Shown here one piece after another: positions 1 through 5,494 of a stretch of 5,804 nt of DNA. Origin of the DNA: Acidobacteriota bacterium (GTDB lineage: Bacteria > Acidobacteriota > UBA6911 > RPQK01); assembly GCA_003819755.1 (NCBI GenBank), contig RPQK01000517.1:1-5804 (forward strand). The letters run 5' to 3'. Below the pieces are notes generated by a model. That model did not search any database. It was not told the origin of the DNA and worked only from the letters and a program-made list of their open reading frames with translations. Position 1 is the first letter of the stretch. Each line of letters opens with the position of its first letter. The translations under genes were made by a program, and so were the position numbers.

Positions 1-853
1 CGTCAGCACGCGGGTGAGCAGGCAGACCGGGATAGTAGACCTGTTCGACCTCGGGCCTGCCGCAAAGCCACGTGGCGATAGTCTGAGCGCTTTCCTGCGA
101 AAACGCCATTCGCACTCCCAGGGTCTTCATCCCACGGATCAGAAGCCAGGAATCCTGAGGTCCCAGGATCCCTCCGACTGATACCTGCACCCATTTCATC
201 CGTGTCGCCACGTCCTTGTCCTTCGTCGCCACGACTCCCGCAATCAAGTCACTGTGGCCGCCCAGAAACTTGCTGGCGCTGTGCAGGGAAATGTCGGCGC
301 CGAGCAGCAAAGGTCGTTGCAGGTAGGGCGACATGAAGGTGTTGTCGACCGCGACGAGGGCTTTCCGGGAGTGCGCGAACTCGGACATCCGCGCAATGTC
401 GGTGATTGACATGAGAGGGTTCGAAGGAGTCTCCAGGTAGAGCATCCTGGTGTTGTCAGAAAAAGCCGCCTGGACAGCTTCCAAATCATTCGTGTCGACG
501 TAAGTGTAAGTGAGGTTGAATCGCTCAAAGATGCGGCTCAGGACCCGGTAAGTACCTCCGTAAAGCCCCTCGGTCGCCACAATATGGTCTCCGGCCTTAA
601 GCAGCATGAAACAAGCTGAGATGGCGGCCATGCCGGAGGCGAAGGCAAAGCCCCGGGAGCCGCCCTCCAGATCCGAGACGTAGTTTTCCAAAACCTGCCG
701 TGTCGGATTCTCGCCTCTGGAATACTCGAACCCCTTATGGACGTTGACGCCCTGCTGCTTGAAGGTCGATACCTGGTAAATAGGAGGGCTGACGGCGCCC
801 GTATGCTCACAGACGGAGCCGCGATGATGGATCAAGCGTGTTTTGAAGTGCAT
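1..853 (-). CDS. PLP-dependent trans-sulfuration enzyme (cystathionine gamma-lyase / beta-lyase / gamma-synthase family), C-terminus missing
   Basis: This is the first 284 residues of a Cys/Met-metabolism PLP enzyme, a family of about 380-400 residues; the remaining quarter or so lies beyond the left edge. Family marks in order are the N-terminal TGAVSPPIYQVSTF (about 18-31), YSRGENPTR (44-52, phosphate-binding Tyr and Arg from the partner subunit), ASGMAAI (72-78, phosphate loop), GLYGGTYR (96-103, Tyr98 stacking on the cofactor ring), ETPSNP (141-146), VDNTF with Asp170 for the pyridine nitrogen, and SASKFLGGHSD with Lys195 as the Schiff-base lysine. The GPQDSWLLIRGMKTLG stretch (231-246) and overall pattern most recall Bacillus MccB-type cystathionine gamma-lyase, recalled from memory and not aligned. 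The enzyme is cytosolic and interconverts cysteine, homocysteine and methionine precursors. Whether it is a lyase or a synthase cannot be decided from this part. The ATG at 853 fits the family N-terminus; no Shine-Dalgarno is visible before it. Confidence 0.93.
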   Translation of the reverse strand, partial: MHFKTRLIHHRGSVCEHTGAVSPPIYQVSTFKQQGVNVHKGFEYSRGENPTRQVLENYVSDLEGGSRGFAFASGMAAISACFMLLKAGDHIVATEGLYGGTYRVLSRIFERFNLTYTYVDTNDLEAVQAAFSDNTRMLYLETPSNPLMSITDIARMSEFAHSRKALVAVDNTFMSPYLQRPLLLGADISLHSASKFLGGHSDLIAGVVATKDKDVATRMKWVQVSVGGILGPQDSWLLIRGMKTLGVRMAFSQESAQTIATWLCGRPEVEQVYYPGLPAHPRAD

Positions 854-862
854 AGGGAAGAT

Positions 863-868
863 ATTGTA
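863..868 (-). promoter_or_regulatory. possible -10 box (TACAAT) for the trans-sulfuration gene
   Basis: Read on the minus strand, TACAAT matches five of six bases of the sigma-70 -10 consensus and ends 9 nt before the ATG at 853. A transcript starting about 7 nt downstream would have almost no leader, which would fit the missing Shine-Dalgarno. No convincing -35 box is seen at 16-18 nt; the best is a poor TTCTGT inside the repeat hairpin. Weak evidence from position and one box only. Confidence 0.35.
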
Positions 869-891
869 CGCGAAGCGTGGACGAACAGAAG

Positions 892-990
892 GACCGGAAG
901 GACCTGAAAGACCAGAAGGACCTGAAGGACCAGGAGGCAGAGTGCTTTCTGTCCTTCAAGTCCTTCAGATCTTTCTGGTCTTTCAGGTCG
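892..990. repeat. inverted repeat built of 9-nt tandem units, directly after the GH2 stop codon
   Basis: This fills most of the 137-bp gap between the GH2 stop and the trans-sulfuration start. Arm 1 is made of 9-nt units close to GAAGGACCT/GAAGGACCA; arm 2 is their reverse complement. The outer 17 nt are perfect: 901-917 (GACCTGAAAGACCAGAA) against 973-989. The inner 20 positions (918-937 against 953-972) pair with three mismatches and two G-U wobbles in RNA, leaving a loop at 938-952. The arm starts one base after the GH2 TAA (991-993). It could act as a transcript-end or mRNA-protecting hairpin, but no U-tract follows. Because the 9-nt unit is a multiple of three, it also reads as spurious Leu-Lys-Asp peptide repeats. 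Confidence 0.85.
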
Positions 991-3747
991 TTAAGACGCC
1001 CCCTTCTTCGCAAAGTAGAAGTACAGCGTCCCCTTATGCCTGCCGGTCGCCTGGTTGGACTGGCCTTGCGGGCCGAGGTTCTCGGCTTTGTTGAACTTGG
1101 TGCCGATCGGGGCTATGCCCTGCAGAAACGAAATCGATCCCGCCGGGAACTTCACGGCGGCGTGCCGGGGGTCGGGCCCGTATGAGGGGGTCAGAATCCT
1201 CAGAAAAACGCCCTCGTCCTCAGTTACAACCGTCAGCGGGCCATCCTCGGTATCCAGCACCGCCCAGAACGTGTCGGCGTGGAAGCCCTTGAATTCCGGG
1301 TATTGCCAGGTGAACCCGGTCTTGGTGTCGTTATACGGCTTAGTCCAGACGTTGTGGGTGACCCCGCGCAGCCGGTTCTTCCACACTCGGTAAGGCCCGC
1401 GACCCAGCCAGCGCATGCCCTTCACTTTGGCTTCCGGGTAATCGAAGCTGACACCGAGATAGGGCTGGTCGCCCGACTGTTCATATTCATAGTCAAGACG
1501 CAGCCAGCCGTTTGGTTGCAGACGCCATTTCACCGAGCGCATGTTGCCCTCGTAGGTGGCTTCCACCACGTGACTGCCGGCGTCCGCGTAGTGTTTGAGC
1601 GCCGAAAGCGAGGCGGTTCCCGAGGCCAGGACCGGGCCGTTGGTCAGCACGGTTCCCTTAGCGCTTCTGAGGAGCCCCGACCACTTCTCCACCGTCACCT
1701 CGACGTCGCCCGAGCGCATCGTTATCGTCGCCTGGTCCTCGGTCGCCGTCACCGCGCCGCCTTTTCCCGAATGAACGCCTATTGTCGAGGCAACCTGCCT
1801 GGGGCTCTGGATCATCCAGGTCCACGTGTAGATCTCGCGGCCGCGGGGATCGCGCGCGGTCAGGAGGAGAGCATCGTAGTCACGCCAGCCGGGCGGGAGG
1901 TCAATGGAAAGTTTGCCCGTCGACCACGGGCCGACGAGAGGGGCGGTTGCCGTTCCCCCCTGAGACGTCTTGAACCCTGTCAAGTCATCGAACGGTCCCC
2001 GGAAGCGGACCAGTTTCCAGGAGAACTTACATTGACTCAGGTTGGTGAAGTCGTACCGGTTCTCCAGCTCGATTTCCCCGGCAAAATCAGGCGGCAGGGA
2101 CTCCATTTTCACGACGACCGGTGACCATACCTCCTTGACCGCGAAGAAGCTGCCTTCCTTCTCGCGGTAAGGGCCGAGCAGTCCATCGGGCGCATGGTTC
2201 CCATCGGTGTCCAGAATCCCTTCCTTATCGGTCCGCTTCACTCCTTCGTCTATGAATGCCCAGAGAAATCCGCCTGCGCCGAAGGGTTTGCTCAGTATCA
2301 GAGCCCAGTAGTCTTCGAGCCCGGCTCCGCCGCCGCCGTCGTAGAGTCCGTGAAGGAACTCGGTCGGAAACAGAACATCCTTGCCGTTGAAGAACTTCCC
2401 CGGACAGCAACCGTACGGGCGGTAATGGCCGGTGTCAGTGTAGTTGAAGTTCTCCCAAGGATGGATCACGTGCCGCTTCTGCGGATCGTACCTGGCGAAA
2501 TCGTCATCGAGCTCCCTGTTCCAGCCCCCTTCGTTACCGTTGTCCCAGATGATGACAGAAGGGTGGTTAACATCGCGGACCACGGTTTCTTTAACCAGCT
2601 TTTCGCCGATTTCGGTCCCGTACGCCTTCTGCCAACCTCCAAGCTCGTCGAGGACATACAAACCGACCGTGTCACACACCTCCAGGAAGTGCGAATCGGG
2701 CGGGTAGTGGGACATTCGAACCGCATTCATGTTCATGTCCTTCATCAGGTTCACGTCCATGATGCTCAGCTGGCGGCTGGTCGTCCTTCCCGAGTCCGGC
2801 CAGAAGGAGTGCCGATTGACCCCCTTCAGGCGGACCTTTCTCCCGTTGACGTAAATCCCGTCGCCGGCTCGCAGCTCGACTGTTCGAAAACCGAACCTCT
2901 CGGTAACAAAATGCGTATCCGTTCGGCCGGTCTTGAGGCGCAGTTCCACCTGGTAGAGGTTCGGGGTTTCGGCACTCCAGGTCTGCACATCGGGGATCTT
3001 GGTCCCGACCGTTACAACTTCCATCCCCTCCTTCAGAGGCTGCTCGAAAGGCTGACCGACAGCGCTTCCATCCAAGGTTCGCACCTGGCCGACCAGCCGG
3101 GTCGCGTTCCTGATATTCGCCAGGTAGGCGTCAACAATGACCGTGCCATCCGCCTTCGCGTTGATCGCGATCCGTTCGATGAATTCGGCCGGGTAAGCCT
3201 CGAGGTAGACCGGGCGGAAAATGCCGCCAAACACCCAGTAATCACTGGTTCGTTCCGCGTCATTGACCGTCGGTTCGGCTGATTGCTTGCTCACCGTAAC
3301 CGACAGGAGGTTCGGGGCGCCAAGATCGAGGAGACCGGTCACGTCATATTTAAACCGGTAAAAACCTCCCTGATGCACCGGGCCGGCCGACTTGCCGTTG
3401 ATCGAAACCTCGGTATCGGTCATCGATCCCTCGAACACGAGGAACACTCGCTTACCGACCCACGCGGACGGTGCTTGAAACCTGTACTTGTAGAGCCCCT
3501 TTTCTTCGCCCTTCTGCTTGTCGTGACCGTAGTTGTAAGTCCCGAAACCGTGCAATTCCCAGTTCGAAGGAACCGGTATCTTCGTCCACACGCCGCTATT
3601 GCGACCCGCGGTGCAGAAGAAGTCCCATTCGATCGTGTGGTCTTTGTCCGTGCCCGAGAGGTAGACCGTTTCGGTCACCTGCGCCAGCACCGGAAACGAC
3701 ATCGCAGCCAGAAACCATAGGACGAAGACACAACGCCGGAATCGCAT
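991..3747 (-). CDS. secreted LacZ-type glycoside hydrolase family 2 protein (beta-galactosidase-like)
   Basis: This 918-residue protein is predicted to hydrolyse a terminal beta-linked sugar, probably galactose, outside the cytoplasm. Residues 1-22 form a signal peptide: an RFRR basic start, a hydrophobic core and a VLA cleavage site before Gln23. Domains in order are a GH2 sugar-binding jelly roll (about 27-186, with PVPSNWELHGFG at 58-69), an Ig-like sandwich (about 190-290), a TIM barrel (about 295-545), a second Ig-like domain (about 545-645), and a beta-galactosidase small-chain-like domain (about 670-915, marked by WLGRGPYRVWKNRLRG, 780-795). The acid/base is Glu406 in WDNGNEGG and the nucleophile is Glu463 in FPTEFLHG. 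NAVRMSHYP (341-349) and GLYVLDE (362-368) match LacZ barrel strands. It is somewhat shorter than E. coli LacZ (1023 residues), which is cytoplasmic. The start at 3747 has the signal peptide and an upstream GGAGG; an in-frame extension to 3834 would only translate repeat DNA. Substrate specificity is inferred, not shown; no sugar transporter or regulator is in the window. Confidence 0.95.
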   Translation of the reverse strand: MRFRRCVFVLWFLAAMSFPVLAQVTETVYLSGTDKDHTIEWDFFCTAGRNSGVWTKIPVPSNWELHGFGTYNYGHDKQKGEEKGLYKYRFQAPSAWVGKRVFLVFEGSMTDTEVSINGKSAGPVHQGGFYRFKYDVTGLLDLGAPNLLSVTVSKQSAEPTVNDAERTSDYWVFGGIFRPVYLEAYPAEFIERIAINAKADGTVIVDAYLANIRNATRLVGQVRTLDGSAVGQPFEQPLKEGMEVVTVGTKIPDVQTWSAETPNLYQVELRLKTGRTDTHFVTERFGFRTVELRAGDGIYVNGRKVRLKGVNRHSFWPDSGRTTSRQLSIMDVNLMKDMNMNAVRMSHYPPDSHFLEVCDTVGLYVLDELGGWQKAYGTEIGEKLVKETVVRDVNHPSVIIWDNGNEGGWNRELDDDFARYDPQKRHVIHPWENFNYTDTGHYRPYGCCPGKFFNGKDVLFPTEFLHGLYDGGGGAGLEDYWALILSKPFGAGGFLWAFIDEGVKRTDKEGILDTDGNHAPDGLLGPYREKEGSFFAVKEVWSPVVVKMESLPPDFAGEIELENRYDFTNLSQCKFSWKLVRFRGPFDDLTGFKTSQGGTATAPLVGPWSTGKLSIDLPPGWRDYDALLLTARDPRGREIYTWTWMIQSPRQVASTIGVHSGKGGAVTATEDQATITMRSGDVEVTVEKWSGLLRSAKGTVLTNGPVLASGTASLSALKHYADAGSHVVEATYEGNMRSVKWRLQPNGWLRLDYEYEQSGDQPYLGVSFDYPEAKVKGMRWLGRGPYRVWKNRLRGVTHNVWTKPYNDTKTGFTWQYPEFKGFHADTFWAVLDTEDGPLTVVTEDEGVFLRILTPSYGPDPRHAAVKFPAGSISFLQGIAPIGTKFNKAENLGPQGQSNQATGRHKGTLYFYFAKKGAS

Positions 3748-3757
3748 CGAACGTTTA

Positions 3758-3762
3758 CCTCC
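3758..3762 (-). promoter_or_regulatory. Shine-Dalgarno site of the GH2 gene (decides its start)
   Basis: GGAGG on the minus strand lies 10 nt before the ATG at 3747. The context CTGGAGGTAAA closely resembles CTGGAGGTGAAA before the SOD gene. Together with the signal peptide that begins at this ATG, it rules out the longer in-frame reading through the upstream repeat. Confidence 0.8.
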
Positions 3763-3774
3763 AGTGAGGGCGCC

Positions 3775-3783
3775 AGTATAGCA
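3775..3783 (-). promoter_or_regulatory. possible extended -10 promoter (TGC-TATACT) of the GH2 gene
   Basis: On the minus strand TATACT (3780-3775) matches five of six -10 consensus bases and is preceded by TGC, an extended -10 arrangement that can work without a good -35. None is visible; the region where it would lie overlaps the end of the repeat hairpin. It would give a leader of roughly 20 nt with the GGAGG well placed. Inference from position and motif only. Confidence 0.45.
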
Positions 3784-3795
3784 GTAGCCGTGCCA

Positions 3796-3884
3796 AAAGG
3801 ACCTCAAGGACCTCAAGGACGGAAAGGACAACAACTCCCCTGTCCTCCTGGTCCTTGAGGGTCCTTGAGGTCTTGAGGTCCTTT
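3796..3884. repeat. inverted repeat of 9-nt CAAGGACCT units, overlapping the LON-domain gene stop codon
   Basis: Arm 1 (3796-3830) and arm 2 (3841-3884) are reverse complements built of about 9-nt units. Perfect blocks are 3796-3808 with 3872-3884 (13 bp) and 3810-3820 with 3861-3871 (11 bp), separated by a one-base bulge at 3809. Six more pairs close the hairpin near the loop at 3831-3840. Arm 2 has one extra unit-length segment at 3851-3860. The stem begins inside the TAA stop of the LON-domain gene (3883-3885). In that transcript the stem ends in CCTTTT, so weak intrinsic termination is conceivable. The unit resembles, but is not identical to, the 9-nt unit at 892-990. Confidence 0.85.
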
Positions 3885-4545
3885 AGTTGAACCGGGAATC
3901 TTCGGGCTGCAGGTGCCTGAACCGCGAGATCAGGCGGACATCGTAGACGTGACTCTTGAGAATGCCCAGCACTGACTCGCCTCGTTCCCGGAGATCTTCG
4001 AGCTCCAGGAGCCGCTGCTTCTCGTAGACCGAGAAATTCAGCCAGGCACAAATCGAGTTGACGAGGGTCTGGTAATCGAGTTTCTCGAGCCGGGCCAGGG
4101 ACGAGGTGTAGGAATCGGCGGCCTTGGCCATTTCTCGAAAATAGCGGACCAGGAGTCTGGATGTCTTCCTTGTCTCCCACCTGGCCGGAAGGGATTCCTC
4201 AAGCAGCCGGGCACGCACGATCCGGTATGGTCGGGCCTGGAGCTGTTCCTCAACCGCGAAACGGTGAGCGCCCTGGACCAGGATCTCAAGATCATCTCCC
4301 GCCACGTGCTTGTGATCCACGATCACTCCCATTCCGCCGGTCTGGAAGACTCCATGCTTCTCCATGTAATCTCGCTCGCAGCCGGGCTGCAAGAGCATGA
4401 CTCCCATCTCGCCGTCCTTCTCCAAGGCATCTTCAATCAGCTGCTTATGCCGCGGCTCACTAATCCGCAAGGGCAGAAGAGTCCGGGGAAACAGGACAAC
4501 ATCCGTCACGGGCAGGATCGGTAGGTCGAGTCTTTGCGTAGCCAT
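3883..4545 (-). CDS. stand-alone LON substrate-binding domain (PUA-like) protein
   Basis: This 220-residue protein has only the N-terminal substrate-recognition domain of Lon protease; no AAA+ ATPase motifs or Ser-Lys protease dyad are present. The signature runs LPILPVTDVVLFPRTLLPLRI (8-28) followed by SEPRHKQLI (29-37), then GVMLLQ (48-53), GVFQTGGMGVIVDH (65-78) and the ILVQGAHRFAVEE strand (88-100). The rest (about 125-205) is mainly helical, as in the Lon N-domain helical part. No signal peptide or membrane segment is seen, so it should be cytosolic. Such single-domain LON proteins are widespread in bacteria and mostly uncharacterised; a role in binding unfolded protein is only suggested by homology. 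The ATG at 4545 gives a normal family N-terminus although no Shine-Dalgarno precedes it. An in-frame extension to 4731 would translate repeat DNA and is rejected. It is separated from its neighbours by 135 and 237 bp. Confidence 0.92.
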   Translation of the reverse strand: MATQRLDLPILPVTDVVLFPRTLLPLRISEPRHKQLIEDALEKDGEMGVMLLQPGCERDYMEKHGVFQTGGMGVIVDHKHVAGDDLEILVQGAHRFAVEEQLQARPYRIVRARLLEESLPARWETRKTSRLLVRYFREMAKAADSYTSSLARLEKLDYQTLVNSICAWLNFSVYEKQRLLELEDLRERGESVLGILKSHVYDVRLISRFRHLQPEDSRFN

Positions 4546-4586
4546 AGGAAAACTTAAAATCGCCGTGTTTTGCCGAGGGAAGGCTA

Positions 4587-4600
4587 CCCGCTTTCGCGGG
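4587..4600. repeat. short perfect palindrome, CCCGC stem with GAAA tetraloop on the minus strand
   Basis: The 14 bases form a 5-bp all-G/C stem. On the minus strand, the sense of SOD and the LON-domain gene, the loop is GAAA, a stable GNRA tetraloop. It lies 42 nt before the LON-domain start and beyond the SOD repeat region, so it could sit in the 5' leader of one gene or the distal 3' end of the other. The core resembles common REP-type palindromes ending in GCGAAAGC, but only this one copy is present. Confidence 0.5.
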
Positions 4601-4610
4601 GGAAAGCAAG

Positions 4611-4784
4611 GGGGGAAAGGAGGGGAAGGATGAAGGATGAAGGATGAAGGGGCGAAGGATGAAGGATGAAGGATGAAGGATGAAGGGGGGAAGGATGAAG
4701 GGGTGAAGGGCAAAGCAGAAAGCGAGTGCATTTCCCTGCCTTTCCCTTCGCCCCTCCGCCCCTTCTCCCCTTCGCCCCTGCTTT
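4611..4784. repeat. purine/pyrimidine inverted repeat of 7-8 nt units (GGATGAA and GGGGCGAA) between SOD and the LON-domain gene
   Basis: On the plus strand the first arm has eight exact GGATGAA heptamers: three at 4628-4648, four at 4657-4684 and one at 4693-4699. They are interrupted by octamers GGGGCGAA (4649-4656) and GGGGTGAA (4700-4707). The second arm (4741-4778) is pyrimidine-rich and is the reverse complement of GGGGCGAA-type octamers. Thus 4700-4710 pairs with 4744-4754 (10 of 11, one G-U in the minus-strand RNA). AAAGCAG at 4712-4718 is also the inverse of 4778-4784, which runs into the SOD TAA (4783-4785). The arms clearly share a unit family but have expanded different variants, so the hairpin is imperfect. 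This accounts for nearly all of the 237-bp gap. Confidence 0.8.
4744..4778 (-). promoter_or_regulatory. candidate RNA/DNA G-quadruplex just after the SOD stop codon
   Basis: On the minus (SOD-sense) strand there are four GGGG runs at 4778-4775, 4770-4767, 4762-4759 and 4754-4751, then GGG at 4746-4744. They are separated by the four-base loops CGAA, AGAA, CGGA and CGAA, giving an exact 8-nt period. The first run begins 4 nt after the TAA. This meets the usual four-run, short-loop criterion for a four-tetrad quadruplex. It competes with pairing to the pyrimidine-rich sequence further downstream in the same transcript. Folding and function are inferred from sequence only. Confidence 0.6.
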
Positions 4785-5412
4785 ACGCCCTGGCTGTCTC
4801 GCTGGCCTGGATTCGGGCGGAGCGGGCGGTGCGGTAGCGGTTCTCCACGTCGGCCCAGTTGATGACGTTGAAGAAAGCTTTCACGTAGTCCGCTCTGCGG
4901 TTCTGATACTTGAGGTAATAGGCGTGTTCCCAAACGTCCAGGACGAGCAGCGGGAGACATCCGAACTCGTTCATGTTCTGGTGTTTCTCGACGCCCAGTA
5001 TGACCAGCTGATCGGTGAGCGTCTGATAAGCCAGAATTCCCCAGCCGCTCCCTTCGACGGCGGTGGCAGCCGCCTGGAAGTGATTCTTGAATCCGTCATA
5101 GCTTCCGAACTGTTGCTTTATCGCCTGGGCTAACTCTCCGCCGGGCTGCCCCCCGCCCTTCGGCGTCATGTTGGGCCAGAAGATCGAATGCAACATATGG
5201 CCGGAGCCATGGAACGCAACTTCCCGTTCCCAGTGCTTGACCAATGCGAAGTCCCCGTTCGTCCGAGCCTCGGCCAGCTTTTGTTCGGCCTTGTTCAGAC
5301 CATCGACATAGGACTGATGATGTTTATCGTGATGCAGCCGCATCGTCTGCTCGTCGATGTGCGGCTCCAATGCATTGTACTCGTACGGCAAAGGCGGCAA
5401 AGTGTGTGCCAT
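4783..5412 (-). CDS. sod: superoxide dismutase, Fe/Mn family
   Basis: This 209-residue enzyme converts superoxide to oxygen and hydrogen peroxide; the length is normal for the family. The start MAHTLPPLPYEYNALEP is typical. The metal ligands are His27 (in LHHDKHHQSY), His75 (in HGSGHMLHSIFW), Asp159 and His163 (in LDVWEHAYYL). His31 and Tyr35 occupy the gateway positions. The N-terminal helical hairpin covers about 1-90 and the alpha/beta C-terminal domain about 91-195, ending in an Arg/Ala-rich tail. No signal peptide is present, so it is cytosolic. The usual Gln that distinguishes Fe- from Mn-type enzymes is not plainly at either classical place. His144 in EKHQN appears to align with the His of mycobacterial-type SOD, so the metal is left open. 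The ATG at 5412 follows a strong Shine-Dalgarno. The stop leads directly into the repeat and G-rich element downstream. Confidence 0.97.
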   Translation of the reverse strand: MAHTLPPLPYEYNALEPHIDEQTMRLHHDKHHQSYVDGLNKAEQKLAEARTNGDFALVKHWEREVAFHGSGHMLHSIFWPNMTPKGGGQPGGELAQAIKQQFGSYDGFKNHFQAAATAVEGSGWGILAYQTLTDQLVILGVEKHQNMNEFGCLPLLVLDVWEHAYYLKYQNRRADYVKAFFNVINWADVENRYRTARSARIQASETARA

Positions 5413-5418
5413 TGTTTT

Positions 5419-5426
5419 TCACCTCC
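5419..5426 (-). promoter_or_regulatory. strong Shine-Dalgarno site of the SOD gene
   Basis: GGAGGTGA on the minus strand is complementary to the 16S rRNA 3' end, with 9 nt between GGAGG and the ATG at 5412. It fixes the start and resembles the site before the GH2 gene, whereas the LON-domain and trans-sulfuration genes have none. Confidence 0.85.
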
Positions 5427-5494
5427 AGCGCTCTGATAAGATCTTGTTTTGAAATTAGACGAAGATTCCGGGAGACCGGATTCGGGGAAGGAAA
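5427..5494. other. non-coding leader side of the SOD gene, no confident promoter
   Basis: This is the only part of the 381-bp divergent gap that is not repeat. It should hold the SOD promoter, but no good -35/-10 pair is visible on the minus strand; the best -10-like string is TATCAG at about 5432-5437. On the plus strand TGATAAGAT at 5434-5442 resembles an extended -10, but it lies some 350 nt from the only plus-strand start candidate. No RNA gene or ORF of substance is seen. Confidence 0.4.

Noticed and set aside
892..990. Standard Rho-independent terminator after GH2
   Set aside because: The stem is long and A/G-rich with no U-run after it; termination is possible but not of the canonical type, so it is annotated as a repeat.
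843..1185. Plus-strand frames with LKDLKD and EGPEGP peptide repeats
   Set aside because: They arise because the 9-nt repeat unit keeps frame; the rest is antisense to the GH2 C-terminus.
1279..2124. 281-codon open frame on the plus strand
   Set aside because: Antisense to the GH2 C-terminal domains; low-complexity Arg/His-rich translation and no family signature.
2194..3282. 362-codon open frame on the plus strand
   Set aside because: It lies wholly antisense to the GH2 barrel and N-terminal domains, shows no recognisable motif, and is what a GC-rich coding strand often leaves on its complement.
3748..3834. In-frame upstream extension of the GH2 gene
   Set aside because: It would translate the 9-nt repeat and the Shine-Dalgarno itself, and would bury the signal peptide; the ATG at 3747 is much better supported.
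4546..4731. In-frame upstream extension of the LON-domain gene (Pro/Ser/Phe-rich)
   Set aside because: The extension is a translation of the GGATGAA array (a familiar SSFILHP-type artefact); the LON domain begins normally at the ATG at 4545.
853..5412. Single operon of the four minus-strand genes
   Set aside because: Gaps of 135-237 bp each contain a large palindrome, two have plausible promoters, and the functions are unrelated.
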